Origin: Pseudomonas tructae
GTDB taxonomy: Bacteria; Pseudomonadota; Gammaproteobacteria; Pseudomonadales; Pseudomonadaceae
Assembly (NCBI RefSeq): GCF_004214895.1
Contig: NZ_CP035952.1
Span: forward strand, 3,606,501 to 3,670,500
DNA length: 64,000 nucleotides
Direction: 5' to 3'
In this document: positions 29,554 to 37,965 of the stretch, one piece after another
How positions within the stretch are numbered: the first letter of the stretch is position 1
How the letters are laid out: every line of letters begins with the position of its first letter
Position numbers and translations under genes: made by a program
The notes under the pieces: generated by a model
The model's input: only the letters and a program-made list of their open reading frames with translations
Databases searched by the model: none
Told to the model about the DNA's origin: nothing

Positions 29554-30723
29554 TCAGACCATGCTCGGGTCGGGCTCAAGGCCCATCAGCTCGCGGCCAA
29601 GAATCTGCGCACAAACGTCGTAGTCGGTGTAGGCATGGGCACCGGTCATGTGCGCGTCGCGCCACAGCCGCTGCATCTCGTTGCTGTCGAACCAGGCCGT
29701 GCCGCCAGCGGCTTCAAACAGGCGATCGACCGCCTGGATGCACATCTTCACCGCGTAGCCCTGGTTGGTGCGCCAAAACGCCAGGGTCTCACGCGTGGGG
29801 TATTGATGACGCTCGCTGTGCTCAGCGTGCTCTTGCCAGGTCTTTTCCAGGAAGGCACGGGCGGCGGCAACCTGGTGGGTCGATTCGGCCAGGCGCATCA
29901 AGGCCGGTGTTGCGCCGCCGACATTGACCCCGGTGTAGGCGCGCACGCGGTTTTTGCTCTTGTCGCGGAAGGCTTCGAGCATGCGTTCGGCAATGCCGAG
30001 GCTGACGGTCGAAAAACCACTGGCAAAGTACGGACGGTACGGCGAGTAGAACACCTTGCTGTCCGGGTACAGGCCAAAGCCTGCGGACTTGCCTTCCATC
30101 ATGTCCCGGGCTTTCTGGATGCGGTGCTCGGGGACGAACACCCGGTCGATCACCAGGGTCTTGGTGCCACTGCCCTTCATGCCGGCGGCGAACCAGTCGT
30201 CGCGGATCCGGTAGTCGCTGCGCGGCAGCACGGCGAAGCAGTAGTCCTGCGTGCCTTCGGCATTGGCCCGGCGGCAGCCGACAATCGCCCACTCGGCATG
30301 GTCGCTGCCGCTGCTCCAGCCCATCTCGCCACTGAACAACAAGCCGCCCTCGACCTCCTCGACCTTGCCCAAGGGCGCGATACTGCTGCTGGCGGTGGCG
30401 TCGGGGTTGTCGCCCCAGATCTCTTGCTGCAGCTTGGCCGGGAACATTGCCAACTGATGGCTGTGGGTACACAGCAGGCTCATGGCCCAGGCGGTGCTGG
30501 CACAGGCGCCGGCGAGCAAGGCGATGCAATCTGCGAACTGTGGCAGGGGGATTTCCAGGCCGCCGTAAGGTTTGGGCAGGAAGGCGCGATGCAGGCCGAT
30601 GCCTTTGAGCAAAGCGATGTTCTCTTCCGGGACCTTGCGCTCGTGCTCGGCACGGGCGGCATTGGCGGCGATGGCAGGCAAGATCGCACGCAGGTCTTCG
30701 AGCAGCGGGTTTGGCTTTTTCAT
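29554..30723 (-). CDS. Flavin-dependent aromatic monooxygenase, acyl-CoA dehydrogenase fold
   Basis: 389 residues starting MKKPNPLLEDLRAILPAIAA. Acyl-CoA dehydrogenase-like layout: PKPYGGLEIPLPQFADCIAL, the middle beta domain (SGEMGWSSGSDHAEWAIVG, GMKGSGTKTLVIDRVFVPEH) and a C-terminal helical bundle (AAGGTAWFDSNEMQRLWRDA). No acyl-CoA catalytic Glu signature is evident, and the neighbouring reductase makes it an oxygenase of group D (HpaH C2, HsaA, DszC-like). The substrate is probably a phenol or other aromatic; it is not determined by sequence. First gene of a two-gene operon. Confidence 0.85.
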   Translation of the reverse strand: MKKPNPLLEDLRAILPAIAANAARAEHERKVPEENIALLKGIGLHRAFLPKPYGGLEIPLPQFADCIALLAGACASTAWAMSLLCTHSHQLAMFPAKLQQEIWGDNPDATASSSIAPLGKVEEVEGGLLFSGEMGWSSGSDHAEWAIVGCRRANAEGTQDYCFAVLPRSDYRIRDDWFAAGMKGSGTKTLVIDRVFVPEHRIQKARDMMEGKSAGFGLYPDSKVFYSPYRPYFASGFSTVSLGIAERMLEAFRDKSKNRVRAYTGVNVGGATPALMRLAESTHQVAAARAFLEKTWQEHAEHSERHQYPTRETLAFWRTNQGYAVKMCIQAVDRLFEAAGGTAWFDSNEMQRLWRDAHMTGAHAYTDYDVCAQILGRELMGLEPDPSMV

Positions 30724-30862
30724 GAGGGGCCCTGCTTATTATTGGATGTCCGCCGCCACCTGCGAAGTGGCAGGCAGCGGCGGATGCAGGGCCAGTATGG
30801 GAGGCTTGGCTCAGGGGGAAAATGCAACTTCCATAGGCAAGATTGTACTTTTCATAGACCTC

Positions 30863-30935
30863 ATCGCGGGGCAAGCCCGCTCCTACAATGGATCTGTGTA
30901 CACCTAACCTGTGGGAGCGGGCTTGCCCCGCGATA
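30863..30935. repeat. REP pair in inverted orientation (REPIN)
   Basis: ATCGCGGGGCAAGCCCGCTC followed 30 bp later by its inverse GAGCGGGCTTGCCCCGCGAT, in the gap between the oxygenase and the decarboxylase genes. Confidence 0.9.
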
Positions 30936-30938
30936 GAC

Positions 30939-32351
30939 TCAATGCTGAACCATTTCCTGCAAATTGCGCCACAGCTCAGCCACATGCTCGCGCTCGGTCG
31001 GCAACGCCCCCACCGAGACCCGTACCATCCAGCGGCCATGCAAGGTCGCCGGGGTCACGTAGGCCACGCCCGAAGCATTGAGGCGGTCGGCCCAGCGCCG
31101 GGTATGCGCATCCAGCGCGTCACCTTCAAGGCCCTCGCGCCGATGGCGAATGCACAAGGTCTGCAACTGCACCGGCGCCAACAACTCCCACTCATTGCTG
31201 CCATGCACCTGGTCAGCCAGCCAGCGGGCATTGTCCAGGTCGCGGCGCAAGCGCTGCTGCAGGTTCTCGATACCTTCGCTGCGCAGCATGAACCACAGCT
31301 TCAAGGCACGGAAGCGCCGCCCCAACGGGATCCCCCAGTCGCGCAGGTTCTTGACCTTGCTGTCGACCGCCGACTGCAAGTAGCTGGGGTTGGTGCTCAT
31401 GACCCGGATCAGGTGCTGCGGATCTCGCACGAAGTACAACGAGCAATCAAAGGCCACCCCCAGCCATTTGTGCGCATTGACCACGATCGAGTCGGCCTGC
31501 TCGATGCCGTCCCACATCCAGCGGCACTCGGGCAGAATCATTGCCGAACCGGCCATGGCCGAATCGACGTGCAGCCACAATCCATGCTCGCGGGCAATCT
31601 CGCCGACCGGCTGCAGCGGGTCGATGGCCGTGGTGGCGGTGGTGCCGGTGGTCGCGACGATCGCGCAAGGTTGCAGGCCGTTGGCCAGGTCTTGCTCGAT
31701 AGCCGCCGCCAGTGCCTGGGGGCGCATGGCGAAGTTTTCGTCGGTGTCGATATAGCGGATGTTGTCCTTGCCAAAACCTGCCAGCAACGCCGCCTTGTCC
31801 ACCGAGCTGTGGGCCTGGGCGCTGGTGTAGATCATCAGCGGCTTGCCCTGCCCTTGCAGGCCGCCCTTGGCCAGGGCGTAATCACTGCTGCGCTCGCGGG
31901 CGCTGATCAAGGCCACCAGGGTGCTGGTGGAGGCGGTGTCCTGGATCACCCCGCTCCATTGATCCGACAGGCCGACCATCTGCCGCAGCCAATCCACCGT
32001 GGTCTCTTCCAGCTCGCTGAGCGCCGGGCTGGATTGCCACGACAGGCCGAGGACGCCAAGGCCGGTGCTGAGAAAATCACCGAGCACCGACGACAAGCAG
32101 CCGTTGGAGGGGAAGTAGCCGAAGAAATCCGGGTGCTGCCAGTGGGACAAACCGGGCATGATCAGTTGATCGACGTCTGCGAGGATTTGCGCGAAGGGCT
32201 CACCCTGCAGCGGCGCCGAAGCCGGCAAGGCCGCCTTGAGGTAGCCGGGCTCGACCTGGGCCATGACCGGCAACGCACCGACACCCTGGCGGTAGTCGGC
32301 AATCATGTCGATCAGTTGGTGACCCTGCTTGCGAAATTCTTCCGGGCTCAT
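30939..32351 (-). CDS. ddc: Aromatic L-amino-acid decarboxylase (L-DOPA decarboxylase-like)
   Basis: 470 residues starting MSPEEFRKQGHQLIDMIADY. Group II PLP decarboxylase marks: HPDFFGYFPSNGCLSSVLGD, IYTSAQAHSSVDKAALLAG (His stacking on PLP), ATTGTTATTAIDPLQPVGEI, WLHVDSAMAGSAMI and the PLP lysine in VNAHKWLGVAFDCSLYFV. A close relative from P. putida is reported to prefer L-DOPA; substrate here is inferred from that resemblance. It lies downstream of a LysR-type regulator gene on the same strand. Confidence 0.9.
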   Translation of the reverse strand: MSPEEFRKQGHQLIDMIADYRQGVGALPVMAQVEPGYLKAALPASAPLQGEPFAQILADVDQLIMPGLSHWQHPDFFGYFPSNGCLSSVLGDFLSTGLGVLGLSWQSSPALSELEETTVDWLRQMVGLSDQWSGVIQDTASTSTLVALISARERSSDYALAKGGLQGQGKPLMIYTSAQAHSSVDKAALLAGFGKDNIRYIDTDENFAMRPQALAAAIEQDLANGLQPCAIVATTGTTATTAIDPLQPVGEIAREHGLWLHVDSAMAGSAMILPECRWMWDGIEQADSIVVNAHKWLGVAFDCSLYFVRDPQHLIRVMSTNPSYLQSAVDSKVKNLRDWGIPLGRRFRALKLWFMLRSEGIENLQQRLRRDLDNARWLADQVHGSNEWELLAPVQLQTLCIRHRREGLEGDALDAHTRRWADRLNASGVAYVTPATLHGRWMVRVSVGALPTEREHVAELWRNLQEMVQH

Positions 32352-32436
32352 GCAACGGCTCCTGTTGTCATTGGTAACGGGAGCTTGAGTCTAGGCGTTG
32401 GCTGGCCGGGGAAAAACGCCGCCCGGCGCATAGCTG

Positions 32437-33381
32437 CTATGGCGAATGTGCATGGCCGCCGTGCACGCCGAACTGCGACTGCTGCCACTGCTCGAACACC
32501 AGGTTGCGCAACCAGCGATGATCGGCCGAGTTCTGCAGGCGCTGATGCCAGACCACCCAATAGCGCTGGGTGTGCTGGACAAACGCCAAGGGCCGCCAGG
32601 TCAATGGGTGCAGGCGGCTGAGCTGGCGGGCGATGTGCTCGGGCACAGTCACCAGCGCCTGGCTGCTGCAAATCACCTGGACCGCTGCCGAATAGAACGG
32701 CACCTGCAGGCTGATACGTCGGCTCAGGCCCTGCTCACGCAAGTGACGATCGATAAAGCTGTCCTTGTCGCCGCCCCCGGAAATACGCACATGCTTCCAG
32801 GCGCAGTAGTGCGCCTGGGTCAACTCGGCCTGGCTCGCCAGCGGGTGTTGGTGTTGCATCAGGCACACCGCACGGTCTTCGCCAAGCATGCGCCCGTGCA
32901 GGTTGGCCGGAGCTTCGTCGAACAGCGTGGTGGCCAGGTCGATTGCGCCGCTGGCAAGCAGCTCGTACTGGCCCGGTTGCCAGGTGCGGTATTCGATGGA
33001 TACGCCCGGCGCTTCACGCTCAAGGGTGCTGACCAGCAACGGCAGCATGTGCTCGGCGATATAGTCCGAGGCCGCCAGGCAGAAGCGCCGCTCGCAGCGC
33101 GCCGGGTCGAAGACCTCGGGCTGACGCAACGCCTCAAGCTCCGCCAGCACCTGCTCCAGCGGGGCAAGCAGGCTTGCCGCGCGCTCGCTCAACACATAAC
33201 CACGGCCCTGGCGCACCAGCAACGGGTCGTCAAAGGCCTCGCGCATGTGCGCCAGCTGCCGGCTGAGTACCGACTGGCTGCTGCCCAGGCGCTCGGCGGC
33301 ATGGCTGAGGTTCTGCAACTGCAGCAGGGTGTGCAGCGCGCGCAAATGGGCAATGCTCAGGGAAGCGAAGATCGGGTTCAA
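32437..33381 (-). CDS. LysR-type regulator upstream of the decarboxylase
   Basis: 314 residues if started at TTG 33381, which has AGGAG six bases upstream; an ATG at 33438 would add 19 residues. N-terminal LysR helix-turn-helix (LRALHTLLQLQNLSHAAERL, SSQSVLSRQLAHMREAFDDP); the rest is the periplasmic-binding-like effector domain. It is transcribed towards ddc (85-bp gap) and divergently from the aldehyde dehydrogenase gene, so the 33382-33539 interval is the probable control region for both. Effector unknown; an aromatic amino acid is plausible. Confidence 0.88.
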   Translation of the reverse strand: MNPIFASLSIAHLRALHTLLQLQNLSHAAERLGSSQSVLSRQLAHMREAFDDPLLVRQGRGYVLSERAASLLAPLEQVLAELEALRQPEVFDPARCERRFCLAASDYIAEHMLPLLVSTLEREAPGVSIEYRTWQPGQYELLASGAIDLATTLFDEAPANLHGRMLGEDRAVCLMQHQHPLASQAELTQAHYCAWKHVRISGGGDKDSFIDRHLREQGLSRRISLQVPFYSAAVQVICSSQALVTVPEHIARQLSRLHPLTWRPLAFVQHTQRYWVVWHQRLQNSADHRWLRNLVFEQWQQSQFGVHGGHAHSP

Positions 33382-33539
33382 GGGGCGCTCCTGCACCGGC
33401 GGATGGCGCAGCCTACGGCCAAAACCTGCGAAATACAAAGTGCCTGGCAGGCCTGCACATGGCTGGCGGCAGGCTCAGTCAAGGCGACACCTTGGTGCTA
33501 TGCTAGCGTCGGGACTTTGCTTTTCGTTAAGGATAATAC

Positions 33540-35027
33540 ATGAGCAACATCAGCCTTTTGCCTCAGGTGCGCGCGTTTCTCGAGCGTCAGCACACGTCTT
33601 TCATCGATGGCCGCCAGCAGCCTGAATCCAATGCCCGCTACCTTGAGGTGATCGACCCCGCCAGCGACCAGGTCATCAGCCGCGTGGCCGAGGCCAGCGG
33701 GCACACTGTCGACGATGCCGTCGCCTCTTCGCGTCGAGGTTTCAGCCAATGGTCACAAACCGCCCCTGCCGCGCGTGCCAGCGTGCTGCACAAACTGGCC
33801 GACCTGATCGAACAACACCGTGAAGAGCTGGCACAGCTGGAGACCTGCCAGTCGGGCAAGCTGATCAGCCTCTCGCGCAACTTCGAGGTCGACCAGGCTG
33901 CGCACTTCCTGCGTTACTACGCCGGTTGGGCGACCAAGCTCAGCGGCCAGACCATCACCCCGTCGCTGCCGTCGTTCAATGGCGAACGCTACAGCGCCTT
34001 TACCTTGCGCGAACCGATCGGGGTGGTGGTGGGCATCGTGCCGTGGAACTTCTCGACCATGATCGCCATCTGGAAACTGGGCTCGGCCCTGGCCACCGGC
34101 TGCAGCATCATCATCAAGCCCAGCGAGTTCACCCCGCTGACCATTTTGCGCATCGCTGAACTGGCCATCGAAGCCGGCCTGCCCGCAGGCGCACTGAACG
34201 TGGTCACCGGTGGCGGCCTGGCCGGCAAGACACTGATCGAACACCCGGGCACCGACAAGGTCTCGTTCACCGGCTCCGTACCGACCGGCCTCATCGTTGG
34301 CCAGGGCGCCATGGCCGCCAACCTGACCCGCGTCACCCTGGAACTGGGCGGCAAGAATGCCGCAGGCTTCCTGCCCGATGTGCCGGTGAACAAGGCGGTA
34401 GATGGCATCATCGAAGCGGGCTTTCTGCACTCGGGGCAGATTTGCGCGGCGGCCGAGCGTTTCTATGTGCACCGTTCACAGATCGAGGCCGTCACCGGCG
34501 CCTTGAGCGAGCGCCTGGCGCAACTGAAGATCGGCTCGCCGCTGGACGAAGCCAGCCAATTCGGCCCGGTGAGCAACAAGCAGCACCAGGCAAAACTGGG
34601 CGCTTTGTTCGCCAAGGCCCGCAGCGAGAACAGCCAGATCATTCATGGCGGCCGCTTGATCGACGGCCCTGGCTGCTACGTCGAGCCGACGGTGATTCTC
34701 GCCAACTCGGTGCACGACAGCCTGCACACCGAAGAAACCTTCGGGCCGGTGGCGACCTTCCTGCCCTATGACGATGATGAGCAACTGATCGCCCTGATGA
34801 ACGACAGCCCCTACGGCCTGAGCGCCAGCCTGTGGACCAACGACCTGAGCAAGGCCATGCGCCTGGTGCCACAGGTACAGGCCGGCACGGTATGGGTGAA
34901 CATGCACACCCTGCTCGACCCGGCGCTGCCCTTTGGCGGGGTCAAGGCCTCGGGGATTGGTCGCGAATTTGGCGGGGCGTTTATCGAAGACTATACCGAG
35001 CTCAAGTCGGTGATGATTCGCTACTGA
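33540..35027 (+). CDS. NAD(P)-dependent aldehyde dehydrogenase (phenylacetaldehyde dehydrogenase-like)
   Basis: 495 residues starting MSNISLLPQVRAFLERQHTS. Rossmann and catalytic marks: VGIVPWNFSTMIAIWKLGSA, FTGSVPTGLIVGQGA, LELGGKNAAGFLPD (Glu), LHSGQICAAAERFYVH (catalytic Cys), EETFGPVATFLPY. The N-terminus and spacing resemble FeaB/PadA-type phenylacetaldehyde dehydrogenases. It would oxidise the aldehyde made after amine oxidation of an aromatic amine, but no amine oxidase is adjacent. Divergent from the LysR gene. Confidence 0.88.
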   Translation: MSNISLLPQVRAFLERQHTSFIDGRQQPESNARYLEVIDPASDQVISRVAEASGHTVDDAVASSRRGFSQWSQTAPAARASVLHKLADLIEQHREELAQLETCQSGKLISLSRNFEVDQAAHFLRYYAGWATKLSGQTITPSLPSFNGERYSAFTLREPIGVVVGIVPWNFSTMIAIWKLGSALATGCSIIIKPSEFTPLTILRIAELAIEAGLPAGALNVVTGGGLAGKTLIEHPGTDKVSFTGSVPTGLIVGQGAMAANLTRVTLELGGKNAAGFLPDVPVNKAVDGIIEAGFLHSGQICAAAERFYVHRSQIEAVTGALSERLAQLKIGSPLDEASQFGPVSNKQHQAKLGALFAKARSENSQIIHGGRLIDGPGCYVEPTVILANSVHDSLHTEETFGPVATFLPYDDDEQLIALMNDSPYGLSASLWTNDLSKAMRLVPQVQAGTVWVNMHTLLDPALPFGGVKASGIGREFGGAFIEDYTELKSVMIRY

Positions 35028-35039
35028 CAGCAAAAACCG

Positions 35040-35077
35040 GTGGGAGCAACTGTCTTGATGAAAATCTAAAAAGCTTG
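35040..35077. repeat. 38-bp dispersed repeat, copy 2 (inverted)
   Basis: Exact reverse complement of 24996-25033, starting GTGGGAGCAACTGTCTTGAT. It is fused at its right end to a REP pair. Confidence 0.8.
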
Positions 35078-35146
35078 TGGGAGCGGGCTTGCCCCGCGAT
35101 AGCATTTTGGCAGCCACATCGCATCGCGGGGCAAGCCCGCTCCCAC
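35077..35146. repeat. REP pair in inverted orientation (REPIN)
   Basis: GTGGGAGCGGGCTTGCCCCG at the left and its inverse at the right, separated by about 22 bp, between the aldehyde dehydrogenase and the permease gene. Confidence 0.9.
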
Positions 35147-35265
35147 CAATGCCCCCGATTGTTATGAAAATCATGAAGTAATTTTTTGATACCAACGATT
35201 CCCCTCCGCCACCGTCTGTCGGACCATCGGCCAGCTACCCCATAAAAACAACACGAGGTACTGCC

Positions 35266-36699
35266 GTGGACAACGCCAACAAGACGGGGGCTGCACGCCC
35301 GCGCATCGAGGTTCGCTCAATCGACTATGTGCCGCGCAGCGAGCGCCACGGCAAGGTCTGGCACCAGGCGCCGTTCTGGTTCACCGGCAACTTCGTCCTC
35401 ACCACCATGGTCACCGGCTTCACCGGTCCGGCCCTGGGCCTGGGTGCGCTGTATTCAATTCTGGCGATCGTACTCGGGGTGTGCTTCGGCACCTTCTTCA
35501 TGGCCTTCCACGCCAACCAGGGCCCGCGCATGGGCCTGCCGCAGATGATCCAGTCACGAGCGCAGTTCGGCCTCAAGGGCGCCATCGTGCCGTTCGCTGC
35601 CGTGGTCTTCGTGTACATTGGTTTTAATGTTTTCAACGTAATTCTCGCCACCGACGCCATCAACACCGTCCTGCCTGGCCAGCGCACGCCCTGGTACCTG
35701 GGGCTGATCGTTATCGCTGTGCTGCTGGCGGTGGTCGGCCACGACCTGCTGCACACCGTGCAGCGCTGGCTGACCTACGTGATGATCCTGGTGTTCGGCG
35801 TGCTCACCGTCAGCGCCTTGCTGACCCTGCAGGCCGATGCCGCGCTGCAGGCACCGCAGTTCTCCTGGGGCGCGTTCCTGGTGCAACTGTCAGCGGCCGC
35901 CGGTTACCAGATCAGCTATTCGGTGTATGTCTCCGATTACTCGCGCTACCTGCCGCACGACACACCCACCGCCAAAGTGGTGTTCTGGACCTACCTGGGC
36001 GCGGCCGGTTCGGCCTTGTGGCTGATGTCCCTGGGCGCCTTTCTTGCCTCGGCGCTGCCAGCGCCGGACGCCATTGCCAGCGTGCGTGAAGTGGGCAACC
36101 AGTTCTTCCCTGGCCTGGGTACCTTCACTGTGCTGATTTCGGTACCGGCGCTGGTGGGCATCATGGCGGTGAACTGCTACGGCGCCATGCTCACCAGCAT
36201 CAGTGCCATCGACTGTTTCAAGAAGGTCAAACCATCGCTGAAGATTCGCGTGGCCGGTATCAGCGTCATCGCCAGCATCGTCTTCATCGTGGCCCTAGCC
36301 ATCCCCGAGAGCTACCTGGGCAGCTTCAACACCTTCGTGCTGTTGATGCTGTACTTCCTGGTGCCCTGGACCGCGGTCAACCTGGTGGACTTCTATTGCG
36401 TGCGCAAGGGCCACTACGTGATCAGCGAAATTTTCAACCCCGAGGGCATCTACGGCGCCTGGGGCAAGCCTGGGTTGATCGCCTACGGCCTGGGCCTGCT
36501 GGCAATGGTGCCGTTCATGGCCTTGAGTTTCTATACCGGCCCTGCTGCCGCAGCCCTGGGCGGCGCCGACATTGCGTTTGTGATTGGCCTGCTGGTGACC
36601 GGCAGCGTCTATGCCCTGCTGTGCCGCTCGCTCGACCTGCACAGCGAACAGCGCCTGGCGGCGGCCAGTGATCGCCTGCTTGAGGAAGCCCACGCATGA
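35266..36699 (+). CDS. NCS1-family nucleobase/hydantoin-type permease
   Basis: 477 residues with about 12 transmembrane segments. Conserved NCS1 features: WHQAPFWFTGNFVLTTMVTG at the N-terminus, GPRMGLPQMIQSRAQFGLKG in TM3 region, SYSVYVSDYSRYLPHD in the central part and VNLVDFYCVRKGHYVISEIF. Imports a purine, pyrimidine or related heterocycle with Na+ or H+. It overlaps the downstream amidase gene by 4 bp, so the pair probably takes up and hydrolyses the same class of compound. Confidence 0.88.
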   Translation: MDNANKTGAARPRIEVRSIDYVPRSERHGKVWHQAPFWFTGNFVLTTMVTGFTGPALGLGALYSILAIVLGVCFGTFFMAFHANQGPRMGLPQMIQSRAQFGLKGAIVPFAAVVFVYIGFNVFNVILATDAINTVLPGQRTPWYLGLIVIAVLLAVVGHDLLHTVQRWLTYVMILVFGVLTVSALLTLQADAALQAPQFSWGAFLVQLSAAAGYQISYSVYVSDYSRYLPHDTPTAKVVFWTYLGAAGSALWLMSLGAFLASALPAPDAIASVREVGNQFFPGLGTFTVLISVPALVGIMAVNCYGAMLTSISAIDCFKKVKPSLKIRVAGISVIASIVFIVALAIPESYLGSFNTFVLLMLYFLVPWTAVNLVDFYCVRKGHYVISEIFNPEGIYGAWGKPGLIAYGLGLLAMVPFMALSFYTGPAAAALGGADIAFVIGLLVTGSVYALLCRSLDLHSEQRLAAASDRLLEEAHA

Positions 36700-37526
36700 G
36701 TTCTACCCTGATACAGGTCGCCTGCTGCCAACTGGCGCCACAGATCGGCGAGCTGAAGTACAACCGCGAACGCGCCCTGCAGGCGATCCGCAGCGCCGCC
36801 GGGCAAGGTGCCCAGGTGGTGGTGCTGCCGGAGCTGGTACAAAGCGGCTACGTGTTCACCGACCGCAACGAGGCCCTGAGCCTGGCTGAAACCCCCAGCG
36901 GCGAAACCCTGCGCCAATGGGCAGCCCTGGCGGCGGAACTGGACATCGTCATCGTCGGCGGTTTTTGCGAGCGTACCGAGCGCGACGAGCTGTACAACAG
37001 CGCTGCCCTGGTGGATGCCGAGGGCGTGCGCGCGGTGTACCGCAAGGCGCATTTGTGGAACGACGAAAAACGCATCTTCAGCCCCGGCGGGCAACCGCCG
37101 CCGGTGATCGATACGCGCTTTGGGCGCATTGCCGTGATGATCTGCTACGACCTCGAGTTCCCCGAGTGGGTACGCCTGCCCGCCCTCGCCGGCGCCGAGT
37201 TGCTGTGCGCGCCGGTGAACTGGCCGGACGGCCCGCGGCCTGTGGGCGAGCGACCAGCAGAGGTGGTGCGGGTACAGGCCAATGCCTCGGTCAACCGTTT
37301 GTACATCGCCGCGTGCGATCGTAACGGCCACGAGCGCGAGGTGGATTGGGTCGGCGGTTCGGTGATTGTCGATGCCAATGGCTACCCACTGGCCGGGCCG
37401 CTGCACGAAGCGCCAGCAGGCACCCAGATCATCCATGCGCGGCTCGACATGAGCGAGGCGCGAGACAAGCGCATCAGCGCCCTGAACGATGTGCACCGGG
37501 ATCGCCAACCGGTGCTGTACGACTGA
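36696..37526 (+). CDS. Nitrilase-superfamily C-N hydrolase
   Basis: 276 residues. Catalytic triad positions: Glu in VVVLPELVQSGYVF, Lys in YRKAHLWNDEKRIFSPG and Cys in IAVMICYDLEFPEWVRLPAL. It hydrolyses an amide, carbamoyl or nitrile bond; the substrate is not indicated. Translationally coupled to the NCS1 permease (ATGA at 36696), which suggests a catabolic role for a ring-opened or N-carbamoyl substrate. A REP pair follows. Confidence 0.9.
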   Translation: MSSTLIQVACCQLAPQIGELKYNRERALQAIRSAAGQGAQVVVLPELVQSGYVFTDRNEALSLAETPSGETLRQWAALAAELDIVIVGGFCERTERDELYNSAALVDAEGVRAVYRKAHLWNDEKRIFSPGGQPPPVIDTRFGRIAVMICYDLEFPEWVRLPALAGAELLCAPVNWPDGPRPVGERPAEVVRVQANASVNRLYIAACDRNGHEREVDWVGGSVIVDANGYPLAGPLHEAPAGTQIIHARLDMSEARDKRISALNDVHRDRQPVLYD

Positions 37527-37528
37527 TT

Positions 37529-37580
37529 TCGCGGGGCAAGCCCGCTCCCACACCTGTAGGCGCGGGCTTGCCCCGCGATT
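37529..37580. repeat. REP pair in inverted orientation (REPIN)
   Basis: TCGCGGGGCAAGCCCGCTCC and, after a short spacer, CGCGGGCTTGCCCCGCGA: a near-perfect inverted pair after the amidase gene. Confidence 0.88.
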
Positions 37581-37803
37581 AGGTGCCAAGCCCCCCCCTA
37601 CCCTGCACCCGCCGATACGCCAGCGCCAAGCCAATAAACCACAACGGCATCACACACAACGCCAGGCGGGTGTCCGGGCGCAGCGCCAGCAGCGACAGTA
37701 CAAACAGCAAGAAGCCCAACGTCACCCAGGCCATCGGCACCCCGCCGGGCATCTTGTACGACGAGCGTCCATGCAGGTCAGGTCGCGAGCGGCGATAGCA
37801 CAG
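37579..37803 (-). pseudogene. C-terminal remnant of a CycA-type amino-acid permease
   Basis: Minus-strand frame reading LCYRRSRPDLHGRSSYKMPG, MAWVTLGFLLFVLSLLALRP and TRLALCVMPLWFIGLALAYR to a normal stop at 37579. This aligns with the last approximately 75 residues of D-serine/D-alanine/glycine-type APC permeases (VYRKRRPELHEKSIYKMP...TPLWFIALGLGW). No upstream part is present: homology stops at about 37803, where a different remnant begins on the plus strand. It cannot be functional. Confidence 0.7.
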
Positions 37804-37896
37804 GCGCTGCGCCGGCAACTGGGCATTGCCTCGATCCAGTCGAGCCTGGCCCTGCGCGAGGTCAAGGCCACCCACCGCATGGCCATTCCCGGATGA
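37804..37896 (+). pseudogene. C-terminal remnant of an Lrp/AsnC-family regulator
   Basis: Plus-strand frame reading LRRQLGIASIQSSLALREVK and ATHRMAIPG to TGA 37894-37896, which matches the end of Lrp/AsnC regulators (GIASIQSS-x-LREVKATH). The N-terminus, including the DNA-binding domain, is missing, and the frame starts where the permease remnant starts on the other strand. I infer one deletion removed both N-terminal parts of a divergent pair. Confidence 0.6.
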
Positions 37897-37965
37897 AGGC
37901 GCAGGCTTTGCCCCAAACCGGTGCAAAGCCACTAGAATGGTCCACCCCCAAAACCAGGCTGCCCC

